64,000 nucleotides of DNA, taken from positions 14,401-78,400 of the forward strand of contig CAJTLF010000009.1 in assembly GCA_910577555.1 (NCBI GenBank), given 5' to 3'. This DNA comes from an uncultured Christensenella sp. Its GTDB lineage: Bacteria > Bacillota > Clostridia > Christensenellales > Borkfalkiaceae. This document shows, piece by piece, positions 35,174 to 43,600 of the stretch (the stretch's first letter is position 1; each line of letters starts with the position of its first letter). The position numbers were made by a program, and so were the translations under genes. The notes under the pieces were generated by a model. That model had not been told where the DNA came from. It saw nothing but the letters and a program-made list of their open reading frames with translations, and did no database searches.

Positions 35174-36874
35174 TTACTTAATTTCTATATCCGTGCCTTC
35201 AAAATTATTTTTAAGGTCGCGCAACGCTTTTTCGTAGTCGCTTTCGCCGCGCTCCTTAAAGCGTACTTCAAACTCGGAAACGCCGAGTTCAAGCAGAGCT
35301 TCGCCTATAAATTTTGCGTTATCCGCGCGGTTCAACGATTTTTGCACCGCCGCGCTTTCTGTAGTAAGAATTAATTTATCGCCTTCAAACGAATGGTCTA
35401 AATCCATACACAGCGTAAAGAGCACTGCGTTTTTATGCGTCGTACGCAAGCTTTTAATAAACTTTGCAAACAGCGTGGATTTATCCGCGCTTCCGACCAT
35501 GGCGGGTTTATGCGAATAGTCGTCGAAAATCTGCGGTTGGACAGCGTTCTCTTCAAACGGGTTGGGCGCAGGCTCGTCGAACGGACTCGATTCTTCTTCC
35601 TGCAACACGGTAGGAATTTCACGAACGGGTCTTTTAGGTTCAATCGGCTTTTCCGCAGTTTTGGCGGGTTTAACCGTTTCACTTTCAACGGGTGCGGAAT
35701 TTTCCGCCTTAAACTTGATTACACCCGCGGATATACTGCGTTCAAGCGAGTTTATTCTGCCTATAAGAGCATCGATATCGTAGTCGCTTTGCGGCACGCT
35801 CGCCTTGAAAACCGCCGTTTCCAGAGTAATTCTGCCGCTCGTCGAATATTTCATATCCGTTTCGGCTTTGGAAAGTATCTCCGTTACGCGCAGAAGCTTA
35901 TGCCCGTCAGCAACGGCGGCGATTTCTTCTATTTTAGAGTAAGTTTCGTCGGGTAAATTTACTATTTCGCGGGCATTTCTGCATACCTTGACTATCGTAC
36001 ACTGATTCAAAAAGGACAGCATATCCTTTACGAGAACGCCGACGCCCTTACCCGTGGACAAAATTTCTTCCGTGGCGGAAATAGCCCCGTTTGCGTCTTC
36101 TGAAAGTATTCGACCGCATATATGCGCTACTTTAGCCCATTCCGCACTTCCCAAAACGGCGTTTACGTCGTCGTAAGTAAGTTTACCGCGCGAATACGAC
36201 GCGCATGTATCGGCTATCGAAAGGCTGTCGCGCGCGCTGCCCGCGCCCGCTCTCGCTATTGCCGAAACGGCGGCGGGCTCGTACTCTTTGCCCGTCTTTT
36301 TGAAAACGCTTTTAATCAGTTCTTCAAGGTCGGACTGCGGTATCAGCTTGAAATCGAACCGCATACAGCGGGAAAGTATGGTTGCGGGAATTTTCTGCGG
36401 CTCGGTCGTAGCGAGAATAAACACTGCGTGACGGGGCGGCTCTTCCAAGGTTTTCAAAACTGCGTTGAAAGCCGACTGTGTGAGCATATGCACTTCGTCT
36501 ATGATATAAACCTTATATTTGCCCGCGACGGGTGGATATTGCACCTTTTCGCGCAGGTCTCGCATTTCGTCCACACCGTTGTTGGACGCCGCGTCTATTT
36601 CCGAAATATCGAGATTTGACGGGTCGGAAAGAGCGCGGCACGCGGCGCATTTGCCGCACGGAGAAGAGTTTTGCGGATTTTCGCAATTTATCGCTTTTGC
36701 AAAAATTTTCGCGAGAGTGGTTTTACCCGTCCCGCGCGGTCCGCAAAAAAGATACGCGTGACCTATTTTGTCGCCCGCAATCTGGTTTTTTAATATTCTT
36801 ACTATATGTTCCTGCCTGACGACTTCGTCGAAAGTAGTCGGACGGAACATTCTGTAATACGCGAGATAAGCCAT
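35174..36874 (-). CDS. dnaX: DNA polymerase III subunits gamma/tau
   Basis: 566 residues. Walker A GPRGTGKTTLAKIFA (about 45-59), a zinc module CGKCAACRAL, the DEVHML box and sensor 1 LATTEP are intact. A Pro/Glu-rich linker (about 400-460) leads to a tau-type C-terminal domain. It is the clamp-loader motor. No obvious slippery A-run signal was noticed, so only the full form is annotated. It overlaps the sigma gene by one base. Confidence 0.95.
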   Translation of the reverse strand: MAYLAYYRMFRPTTFDEVVRQEHIVRILKNQIAGDKIGHAYLFCGPRGTGKTTLAKIFAKAINCENPQNSSPCGKCAACRALSDPSNLDISEIDAASNNGVDEMRDLREKVQYPPVAGKYKVYIIDEVHMLTQSAFNAVLKTLEEPPRHAVFILATTEPQKIPATILSRCMRFDFKLIPQSDLEELIKSVFKKTGKEYEPAAVSAIARAGAGSARDSLSIADTCASYSRGKLTYDDVNAVLGSAEWAKVAHICGRILSEDANGAISATEEILSTGKGVGVLVKDMLSFLNQCTIVKVCRNAREIVNLPDETYSKIEEIAAVADGHKLLRVTEILSKAETDMKYSTSGRITLETAVFKASVPQSDYDIDALIGRINSLERSISAGVIKFKAENSAPVESETVKPAKTAEKPIEPKRPVREIPTVLQEEESSPFDEPAPNPFEENAVQPQIFDDYSHKPAMVGSADKSTLFAKFIKSLRTTHKNAVLFTLCMDLDHSFEGDKLILTTESAAVQKSLNRADNAKFIGEALLELGVSEFEVRFKERGESDYEKALRDLKNNFEGTDIEIK

Positions 36875-37428
36875 TAATCTTTTACTCCGTATAATTTTTC
36901 AAGTTTGACTTTGGAGCGCGCAAGCGCGTTCGATACGCTCTTTTGCGACTTTTCAAGCGTTTCCGATATTTCGCTTACGCCCATACCGTCAAGCCGCATA
37001 ACCATTACTTTAAATTCGAACGACGAAAGCGCTTTGGAAATTTTACGCAAAAACTCACGTCTGTTCTCGCTCTTTATGACTTCGTCTTCCGGCGTCGGGG
37101 TATACGCGTCAACGCCCACTTCCACTATGGGAACGAAATCGTTCAAAGCGGACTGCTTGTCGCCCACGCTCTTTTTAACGGCGTCGAGTACGGCGTTGCG
37201 CGCACACGCGTACGCATAGGTGGAAAAAACCGCGCCGCAACCGTCTTCAAACGAGTTTATAGCCGAATTGAGCCCCATCATTCCTTCCTGCTCCAAATCC
37301 TGCGCTTCGCCGCCGTGAATAAAAAAGCGGGCGGCAACGGATTTTACGAGCGGGGTATATTTGTTTAAAAGCCGCTCCCGCGCCCGTTTATCCGTGCGCG
37401 CGAGTACGGCGAGCTTTTCGTCCGTCAT
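36874..37428 (-). CDS. sigH: SigH-type RNA polymerase sigma factor
   Basis: 184 residues. Region 2 (ARERLLNKYTPLVKSVAARFF, then DLEQEGMMGLNSAINSF and FSTYAYACARNAVLDAVKK) and region 4 HTH (MGVSEISETLEKSQKSVSNALARSKVKL) are clear. The position right after rlmB and mrnC is that of Bacillus sigH (Spo0H), which directs early sporulation and competence genes. It overlaps rlmB by 4 bases. It is somewhat shorter than the B. subtilis protein. Confidence 0.78.
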   Translation of the reverse strand: MTDEKLAVLARTDKRARERLLNKYTPLVKSVAARFFIHGGEAQDLEQEGMMGLNSAINSFEDGCGAVFSTYAYACARNAVLDAVKKSVGDKQSALNDFVPIVEVGVDAYTPTPEDEVIKSENRREFLRKISKALSSFEFKVMVMRLDGMGVSEISETLEKSQKSVSNALARSKVKLEKLYGVKD

Positions 37429-38132
37429 CTTCTTCTTTGTATTTCATATACGGCTATCCCGAGCGCGACCGACGCGTTGAGCGAGTTGACCTTACCCTTT
37501 AAAGGCAACGCTACGCAATAATCGCATTTTTCGCGGATGAGCCGCCTTACGCCGCTGTCTTCGCCGCCGATAACCACGGCTACCTTGCCCGAAAAGTCCG
37601 TTTTGTAGATATCTTCACCGTCCGCTTCGAGCGCGTAAAGCCAATAGCCCGCTTTTTTTAGTTCTTCAACAGCATAGCCGAGCGAATTTACCTTTGCTAC
37701 TTTTATATGCTCCGCCGCGCCCGCCGATATGCGGATTACCGCTTCGGTTACGCTTGCGGATTTGTTTGCGGGGATTATTACCCCGTCCGCGCCAGCGCAC
37801 TCCGCTACGCGGATTATAGAGCCGAGATTGTGCACGTCTTCTATACCGTCGCAAACCACTACGAGAGAATTTGCGTTCGCGCCTGAAGTCATCTCGTCCA
37901 GCGACGCGTAAGAATAATCGGTGGAAAAGGCGATTACGCCCTGATGACGCTTTTCTTCGCTCTCCTTATCAAGCACCTTTTTATCGACGAACTGGACGCG
38001 CGCGCCGCGTTTTCTCGCTTCGGCAAAAAGCGCGTTAAGACTGCCCTGCGGGTTTTTGACCATTAAAATTTTATCTATATTTTTATCCGTTTTCAAAAGC
38101 TCGAAAACAGCGTTTCTGCCTTCCGTTTTCAT
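37425..38132 (-). CDS. rlmB: 23S rRNA 2'-O-methyltransferase RlmB (TrmH/SpoU family)
   Basis: 235 residues. The N-terminal substrate-binding domain (EGRNAVFELLK) is followed by the SPOUT knot: DGIEDVHNLGSIIRVAE, VIGGEDSGVRRL and the closing VALPLKGKVNSLNASVALGIAVYE. It methylates G2251 of 23S rRNA by family. Start and stop both overlap neighbours (mrnC by one base, sigH by four). Confidence 0.92.
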   Translation of the reverse strand: MKTEGRNAVFELLKTDKNIDKILMVKNPQGSLNALFAEARKRGARVQFVDKKVLDKESEEKRHQGVIAFSTDYSYASLDEMTSGANANSLVVVCDGIEDVHNLGSIIRVAECAGADGVIIPANKSASVTEAVIRISAGAAEHIKVAKVNSLGYAVEELKKAGYWLYALEADGEDIYKTDFSGKVAVVIGGEDSGVRRLIREKCDYCVALPLKGKVNSLNASVALGIAVYEIQRRR

Positions 38133-38521
38133 TACTCTCCCCCAAGCAACTCTGCTATACGCTCGTATTCGCCGATTAAATAGAGATAACCTATCAACGC
38201 TTCGAGTCCCGTGGAATTATTGTATTCCGCGACGCTCGCACTCTTTGAACGGGTAGGTTTTTTTGCGTTTCTGCCCCGCTTGAATACCGCAAGCTCTTCT
38301 TCAGTTAAAACAGGCTGAATTTTTTCCAAAAGTAAATTCTGACCGCGCGCCGAGACCTTTTCGCACGAAAGCTTTTGCAACACTCCCGCAGAACAATCTT
38401 TTTCGAGAACCAGCCCTTCCCTTACGAACAGGGAATACACCGCGTCGCCTAAAAACGCAAGCGTTACGGGGCTTAAATTGGCGGCTTTAACCTTATCTAC
38501 CCTTTTAAAAAATTCCGACAT
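38132..38521 (-). CDS. mrnC: Mini-ribonuclease III
   Basis: 129 residues: an RNase III catalytic domain without a dsRNA-binding domain. LAFLGDAVYSLFVRE (about 23-37) carries acidic catalytic residues and GLEALIGYLYLIGE the second set. It matures 23S rRNA in Bacillota. The promoter TTGCTT-N17-TATAAT ends 11 bases before the ATG with no SD, so the mRNA has only a few bases of leader. Confidence 0.9.
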   Translation of the reverse strand: MSEFFKRVDKVKAANLSPVTLAFLGDAVYSLFVREGLVLEKDCSAGVLQKLSCEKVSARGQNLLLEKIQPVLTEEELAVFKRGRNAKKPTRSKSASVAEYNNSTGLEALIGYLYLIGEYERIAELLGGE

Positions 38522-38532
38522 AATACTATTTT

Positions 38533-38561
38533 ATTATAGCACTTAATCATAAAAAAAGCAA
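38533..38561 (-). promoter_or_regulatory. Promoter of mrnC-rlmB-sigH operon
   Basis: TTGCTT (38561-38556) and TATAAT (38538-38533) with 17-base spacing; the predicted start is about 4 bases before the mrnC ATG. Confidence 0.75.
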
Positions 38562-38580
38562 TAATTCCATAGTATATAGC

Positions 38581-39270
38581 GTGAAATTAATCTTATTCAA
38601 AAAAAGTTTTGTTATTGCGCTTGCCGTAATACTCGCAAGCGGCGTTATTTTGGGCATATGTTGCGGTGTAGCGGCTAAAACCACGCTTGCAACGGCGGAA
38701 AAAGTTATAGTTATAGACGCGGGACACGGCGGCATAGACGCGGGCGTCCGCGGCAAAAGCACCGGCGTGAAAGAGAGCGATATAAACCTTTCGATATCGA
38801 AAAAGCTTATGGGCTACTTTGCCGACGCGGGGTTCGCCGTAGTGCTTACGCGGAAGAATAACGGCGGGCTTTACGGGCTTTCCACGAGCGGTTTTAAAAT
38901 GCGCGATATGAAAAAACGAAAGGAAATTATAGAGCAGAACAAAGCCGATATGGTCATATCCATACACCAGAATTTCTGCCCAATTCCCACGCGGCGCGGA
39001 GCGACGGTATTTTTCGACAAGGCGAGCGAATGCGGCAAAAGTCTTGCCGACCAGATTCAAAGCTGTACGAACGATATGCCCGAATGCGTTAAGAAAAACA
39101 CCGCGCTTGCGGGAGATTATTATATGCTCAAATGCACGCCCAATCCTTCCGTGATAGTCGAATGCGGCTTTCTATCCAACCCCGACGACGAAAAACTGCT
39201 TATTTCGGAAGAGTATCAGGACAAAATTGCTTACGCAATTTTTAAAGGCGCGGTTAAATATTACGCGTGA
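38581..39270 (+). CDS. cwlD: N-acetylmuramoyl-L-alanine amidase, CwlD-like
   Basis: 229 residues from GTG 38581. An N-terminal anchor or signal (about 8-30) precedes an Amidase_3 domain: zinc ligands in VIDAGHGGIDAG, the downstream E in KESDINLS, and SIHQNFCPI; the catalytic Glu is in VIVECGFLSNP. CwlD cleaves peptide side chains to make muramic-delta-lactam in spore cortex together with PdaA; a deacetylase gene occurs at 1246. No SD precedes the GTG; a TAGTAT box lies 5 bases upstream, so this start may be leaderless. Confidence 0.82.
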   Translation: MKLILFKKSFVIALAVILASGVILGICCGVAAKTTLATAEKVIVIDAGHGGIDAGVRGKSTGVKESDINLSISKKLMGYFADAGFAVVLTRKNNGGLYGLSTSGFKMRDMKKRKEIIEQNKADMVISIHQNFCPIPTRRGATVFFDKASECGKSLADQIQSCTNDMPECVKKNTALAGDYYMLKCTPNPSVIVECGFLSNPDDEKLLISEEYQDKIAYAIFKGAVKYYA

Positions 39271-39283
39271 TTTTTAGCGATAG

Positions 39284-39314
39284 AAACGGCGCAGACTTTC
39301 CGTCTGCGCCGTTT
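39284..39314. terminator. Terminator between cwlD and pflB
   Basis: AAACGGCGCAGAC and its complement form a 13-bp stem; TTTT follows on the right. It separates convergent genes. Confidence 0.8.
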
Positions 39315-39326
39315 TAAGTCGTTTAT

Positions 39327-41573
39327 TTAAAATCTCGTGTGAATGGTTCTTGAAATTACGTCGTTCTGCTGTTCGCGCGTGAGCTTGTTGAAATTTACCG
39401 CATAGCCCGAAACTCTTATTGTGAGCTGGGGATATTTTTCGGGGTGAGCCTGTGCATCCAGAAGGGTATCGCGGTTGAATACGTTTACGTTTAAATGATA
39501 TCCGCCGTCCGAAACGTAACCGTCTAAAAGACCGACAAGATTGTTAACCCTTTCTTCCTTGCCGAGAGATTCGGGCGTAACGGAGAAAGTATTCGATATT
39601 CCGTCGCGCGAATACTCGTAGGGCAGCTTTGCAACGCTTTCGAGCGACGCGAGCGCGCCGCAACAGTCTCTGCCGTGCATAGGGTTCGCACCGGGTGCGA
39701 GCGGCTGCCCCGCCCTTCTGCCGTCCGGAGTGTTGCCCGTATTTTTACCGTAAACGACGTTGCTCGTTATGGTCAGAATGGACATAGTAGGCACGCTTTC
39801 GCGGTAAGTATAGTGACTCTTGATTTTGTTCATAAAGGTCTTTACGAGCCAAACCGCAAGCTCGTCCACCCTGTCGTCGTTGTTGCCGTATTTGGGATAG
39901 TCGCCTTCTATTTTAAAGTCGGTCACTATGCCGTCCGCATTTCTTACGGGGTAAACGCTTGCATACTTAATTGCCGAAAGCGAATCCGCCGCGCAGGAAA
40001 GACCGGCAACGCCCGTTGCGAAGAAACGGCGGACCTGAGTGTCGTGCAACGCCATTTCGAGAGCTTCGTAACTGTATTTATCGTGCATATAATGGATGAG
40101 ATTTAGTACGTTTACGTACAGTCCCGCGAGCCAGTCCATCATCTGCTCGAATTTCTGCTTTACGTCGTTAAAGTCGAGCTTGCCGTCCCCTTCGACAGCC
40201 GCAAACACGGGCGAAACCTGCATGGGATTTCCCGCTTTATCCTTGATAATCTCGTCCTTGCCGCCGTTGATTGCGTATAAAAGGCACTTTGCAAGATTGG
40301 CGCGCGCACCGAAAAACTGCATATCCTTGCCGACGCGCATACCGCTTACGCAACACGCGATGCAATAGTCGTCGCCGAGTTCGGGACGCATAAGGTCGTC
40401 GCTCTCGTACTGGATTGCCGAAGTTTTGATAGATAAATCGGCGCAGAAATTTTTAAAGCCTTCGGGAAGGCGTTTGCTCCACAGCACGGTAAGATTGGGT
40501 TCGGGAGCCGGTCCGAGATTGGTGAGCGTATGCAAAATTCTGAACGCGGTTTTGGTGACGAGCGTTCTGCCGTCCACGCCCATACCGCCTATACTTTCGG
40601 TAACCCAAGTAGGGTCGCCCGAGAAAAGCTCGTTATACTCCTTAGTACGCATAAATTTGACTATGCGGAGCTTCATTACGAAATGGTCGATAAGCTCCTG
40701 CGCCTGCGCTTCCGTAAGAGTTCCGTTTGCGATATCGCGCGAGATATAAATATCAAGAAAAGTAGAGTTTCTGCCTATGGACATCGCCGCGCCGTTCTGG
40801 TCCTTTACCGCGGCGAGATAGCCGAAATACAGAGCCTGTACCGCCTGTTGCGCCGTTTGCGCGGGTTGGGAAATATCCAGACCGTAAATTTCAGCCAAGC
40901 CCTTTAACGCCTTTAACGCCTTTATCTGTTCGGACAGCTCTTCCCTGTCGCGCACCTTGTCGGGCGTCATATCCCCGTCCATATTTAGCTTGTCCAGTTC
41001 CTTTTGAGAAATTAAATAATCAACGCCGTACAGAGCCACGCGGCGGTAGTCGCCTACTATTCTGCCCCTGCCGTAAGTATCGGGCAAGCCAGTGAGTATA
41101 TGCGCCTTGCGCGCGCGGCGCATTTCGGGCGTGTAAGCGTCGTATACGCCGTCGTTATGCGTCTTGCGGTAATTGCCGAACACACGCTTTACTTCGGGGT
41201 CGAGCTCGTAGCCGTACATATTGAGAGCCTGCTCCGCCATTTTTATTCCGCCGAAAGGCTGAAGGGCGCGTTTGAAAGGCTCGTCCGTCTGCAAACCGAC
41301 GATTTTTTCAAGCTTTTTATCGATATATCCCGCGCCGTGGGAGAGCAGGGTTGAAACGGTTTTGGTATCGGCGTTTAAAACGCCTCCCGCTTCGCGTTCC
41401 TTTTTTGAAAGTTCGCATATTTCGTTCCAGAGCTTTTTTGTCGCGTCGGTTGCGGGCGCGAGAAATTGCCCGTCGCCTTCATACGGGGTATAGTTGCGTT
41501 GAATGAAATCTCTTACGTCTACTTCTTCACTCCATTTGCCAAGGTTGAAGCCTTCCCATGCCTTGCAGTTCAT
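39327..41573 (-). CDS. pflB: Pyruvate formate-lyase (formate acetyltransferase)
   Basis: 748 residues. It converts pyruvate and CoA to acetyl-CoA and formate using a glycyl radical. The paired catalytic cysteines are in CIACCVSGM (about residue 405) and the radical glycine in [11 protein letters not shown] (about residue 722). These distinguish PflB from glycerol dehydratase-like relatives. It is downstream of its activase and overlaps it by 4 bases, the reverse of the usual pflB-pflA order. The oxygen-sensitive radical implies anaerobic life. Confidence 0.96.
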   Translation of the reverse strand: MNCKAWEGFNLGKWSEEVDVRDFIQRNYTPYEGDGQFLAPATDATKKLWNEICELSKKEREAGGVLNADTKTVSTLLSHGAGYIDKKLEKIVGLQTDEPFKRALQPFGGIKMAEQALNMYGYELDPEVKRVFGNYRKTHNDGVYDAYTPEMRRARKAHILTGLPDTYGRGRIVGDYRRVALYGVDYLISQKELDKLNMDGDMTPDKVRDREELSEQIKALKALKGLAEIYGLDISQPAQTAQQAVQALYFGYLAAVKDQNGAAMSIGRNSTFLDIYISRDIANGTLTEAQAQELIDHFVMKLRIVKFMRTKEYNELFSGDPTWVTESIGGMGVDGRTLVTKTAFRILHTLTNLGPAPEPNLTVLWSKRLPEGFKNFCADLSIKTSAIQYESDDLMRPELGDDYCIACCVSGMRVGKDMQFFGARANLAKCLLYAINGGKDEIIKDKAGNPMQVSPVFAAVEGDGKLDFNDVKQKFEQMMDWLAGLYVNVLNLIHYMHDKYSYEALEMALHDTQVRRFFATGVAGLSCAADSLSAIKYASVYPVRNADGIVTDFKIEGDYPKYGNNDDRVDELAVWLVKTFMNKIKSHYTYRESVPTMSILTITSNVVYGKNTGNTPDGRRAGQPLAPGANPMHGRDCCGALASLESVAKLPYEYSRDGISNTFSVTPESLGKEERVNNLVGLLDGYVSDGGYHLNVNVFNRDTLLDAQAHPEKYPQLTIRVSGYAVNFNKLTREQQNDVISRTIHTRF

Positions 41574-42304
41574 AGTTTTATCTCCGTTAAAATGTTTTTT
41601 GCGTTTAAAATCCGCTCTTTTGCGGGCGGTTGGATATCTTTTAACATATAATCCAAGCCGAGCTTTTCATACTTTACTACCCCGAGCGTGTGATAGGGCA
41701 ATACTTCCACTTTTTTTACTGTTTTCAAGCCGTCTATAAACTCGCGAAGCTTATAAAGATATTCGTCTTTATCGGTAATTTCGGGAACGAGTACGTGCCT
41801 TATCCATATATCTTTTCCCGTTTCGGACAAATATTTGGCGAAAGCGAGCGTATTTTTATTTGATTTGCCCGTAAGCTTTATATGCCCGTCTTCGTCGACG
41901 TGCTTTATATCGAGCAAAACCAAATCGGTATATTCCAACAGCTTTGCATGTCTTTTTATATTATTTTCGTCATCTGCGCAGAAAGTTATACCCGAAGTAT
42001 CGAGCGCGGTGTGAATTCCTTCCGACTTTAAAATTTTGAAAAATTCGGTGACGAATTCAAGCTGCAACAGCGGTTCGCCGCCAGAGACGGTGACTCCGCC
42101 GTTTTTAATATAACTCTTATATCTGAGCGCGGTTGCGGCAAGCTCATCCGCAGAAATTTCTTTACCGCCGCTAAAAGTCCATGTGTCGGGGTTATGGCAG
42201 TAACGGCATCTCAGCGGACAACCCTGCATAAAGGCGACGAACCTGATGCCGGGACCGTCTACCGTGCCGAAGCTTTCTATAGAATGAATACGACCTTTTT
42301 CCAT
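41570..42304 (-). CDS. pflA: Pyruvate formate-lyase activating enzyme
   Basis: 244 residues, radical SAM. The cluster motif [15 protein letters not shown] (CxxxCxxC, about 30-37) and [13 protein letters not shown] are present. It installs the glycyl radical on PflB. It is the first gene of the operon, with a GGGGGG-rich ribosome site (AAAGGGGGG) before ATG 42304, and is controlled by the ZTP riboswitch upstream. Confidence 0.94.
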   Translation of the reverse strand: MEKGRIHSIESFGTVDGPGIRFVAFMQGCPLRCRYCHNPDTWTFSGGKEISADELAATALRYKSYIKNGGVTVSGGEPLLQLEFVTEFFKILKSEGIHTALDTSGITFCADDENNIKRHAKLLEYTDLVLLDIKHVDEDGHIKLTGKSNKNTLAFAKYLSETGKDIWIRHVLVPEITDKDEYLYKLREFIDGLKTVKKVEVLPYHTLGVVKYEKLGLDYMLKDIQPPAKERILNAKNILTEIKL

Positions 42305-42353
42305 TACGCCCCCCTTTCAAATTTTCAAACTGCCGTGCTGTAACTTTAAGGGT

Positions 42354-42380
42354 AAAAAAACGGGCTATTAAAAATAGCCC
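42354..42380 (-). terminator. Riboswitch expression-platform terminator
   Basis: GGGCTATT (42380-42373) pairs with AATAGCCC (42369-42362), followed by G and seven T. The 5' arm GGGC is the conserved end of the ZTP aptamer (CUGGGC), so ligand-bound aptamer and terminator are mutually exclusive. Confidence 0.88.
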
Positions 42381-42452
42381 AGACGAACGACCTGCGTAAC
42401 CTTACGCGGTTTCCTTGCGTTAATTCGCAGAAATTCGTCAGTCGCCGCGCGG
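42377..42452 (-). promoter_or_regulatory. ZTP (pfl-motif) riboswitch aptamer
   Basis: The leader RNA has the pfl-motif parts in order: P1 CGCGG with CCGCG, the conserved CGACUGACG, P2 hairpin UGCG/CGCA, the purine segment AGGAAA, a small P3 hairpin (GUAA/UUAC) and the conserved CGUCUGGGC. The usual GGCG/CGCC pseudoknot pair reads GACG/CGUC here, a compensatory change that supports the structure. The class senses ZMP/ZTP, which rise when 10-formyl-tetrahydrofolate is short. Turning on formate-making pflAB under one-carbon shortage is sensible and gave the motif its name. Confidence 0.9.
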
Positions 42453-42472
42453 TTTTTTAGTTTTGGAATTAT

Positions 42473-42501
42473 ATTATAACAATCCCGATTGCATTTGTCA
42501 A
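42473..42501 (-). promoter_or_regulatory. Consensus promoter of pflA-pflB
   Basis: Perfect TTGACA (42501-42496) and TATAAT (42478-42473), 17 bases apart. Start point near 42466, about 14 bases before the riboswitch. Confidence 0.85.
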
Positions 42502-42517
42502 CAGTTTAAACACTAAA

Positions 42518-42545
42518 TGTTGTATAATTGAAAAATTATCCAACA
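42518..42545. repeat. Imperfect palindrome upstream of pflA promoter
   Basis: TGTTG-T-ATAATT, a 4-base centre, then AATTAT-C-CAACA. It lies about 17 bases upstream of the -35 box, a normal place for an activator or redox regulator. It does not match FNR or Rex consensus well. Confidence 0.35.
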
Positions 42546-42590
42546 CAAGATATTGTATTCCTTTTACGAAAGAAACGAACGATTTTTGAA

Positions 42591-43271
42591 TTAAAGCAAC
42601 AATAACAGAAGGCTTGCAAATTGCAAAGCGGTACCCGCGACGTCGAAAAGGTGCCATACCGAATGAAAATACTTTATTTTTTTACCGAGAGCGTAAAAGA
42701 TTATACCGAGCGTATAAGCCAGTCCGCCCGCGAGCAATAAAACAAACTCTGCGAGAGTGAGATTCCGGAACAATTCGCCGAACGCAATTAAAATGAGCCA
42801 GCCCATAACGCAATAGAACGCCATGGAAATGCCCTTAATTACTTTATTATTCATTGCTATTGCGTTGCCCGTTATGCCGAGAACGGCAAGCACCCACTCG
42901 ATTACGAGTATTACTATGCCCGTTGTGGAAAGCCCCAGAGCAATTACGCAGAACGGCGTGTAAGTGCCTGCAATAAGCAAGAATATTGTACAGTGGTCGA
43001 ATATGCGAAAGACCTTTTTGCCGCCGCCGCGCGGAAGGAAGTGATAAAGCGCGCTCATAGTATACAGCACGATTACGCTCACGCCGAACGCCGCCACCGA
43101 CGCCATATAGCCCGCGTTCGGATACGCGTATATAAGTAAGGTTACAAGCGCGGCAAGCCCGAGCGCACCGCCTACGATATGAGAAACGGCGTTGAAAATT
43201 TCTTCGCCTTTGGTATATTCGGGCGCGAGTTTATTTATACGCACCGCGGGATATGTTGCAGTTTTACCCAT
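42591..43271 (-). CDS. PAQR / hemolysin III family membrane protein
   Basis: 226 residues with seven spans. Family motifs: EIFNAVSHIVGGALGLAAL at the start, SALYHFLP, FDHCTIFLLIAGTYTPF and the last-span HSVWHLFDVAGTALQF with the paired histidines of the putative metal-dependent hydrolase site. Members resemble ceramidase-like enzymes; their role in bacteria is linked to membrane lipid or fluidity control, and the haemolysin name is historical. Stands alone. Confidence 0.85.
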   Translation of the reverse strand: MGKTATYPAVRINKLAPEYTKGEEIFNAVSHIVGGALGLAALVTLLIYAYPNAGYMASVAAFGVSVIVLYTMSALYHFLPRGGGKKVFRIFDHCTIFLLIAGTYTPFCVIALGLSTTGIVILVIEWVLAVLGITGNAIAMNNKVIKGISMAFYCVMGWLILIAFGELFRNLTLAEFVLLLAGGLAYTLGIIFYALGKKIKYFHSVWHLFDVAGTALQFASLLLLLL

Positions 43272-43600
43272 TTTTTACCGCCTTTTAATAATTATCAATT
43301 CTAATTATATACGGTTTGCGCTGAAGGTAAACCTACTTTTAAGCGGGCTTGCTATACTCATATTTTCAACCGCTCTACTTCATTTGAAAAACGCTCTACC
43401 GTAAGTAGAATAAAAGAAAAAAGCCCCGAAATGACGTCTGCCAAAGAGATTTTTTCGCGGTAAAATAAATATCCCGCCGTTTTCGCAAGCGAAGTTCGGC
43501 GGGATATACTTTTTAAATTTTGGACTTTAAATTGAAATTTATAGCCTAATTTACAAGAAAATATTTTCCTGTTTTAGTTTTAGCCGTTAACGAACAACCA
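43272..43600. other. Gene-free interval between PAQR gene and clpC
   Basis: It holds the likely PAQR promoter region (a TATAAT on the minus strand near 43300) and the clpC terminator at 43471-43505. I see no convincing small gene or RNA in the remainder, which is A/T-rich. Confidence 0.5.
43471..43505 (-). terminator. Terminator of mcsA-mcsB-clpC operon
   Basis: ATCCCGCCG pairs with CGGCGGGAT around an inner TTCGC/GCGAA stem. Leftward it is followed by ATTTATTTT. It lies about 95 bases after the clpC stop. Confidence 0.7.

Noticed and set aside
35174..36874. Programmed frameshift in dnaX
   Set aside because: No clear slippery A-run with a following stop was seen.
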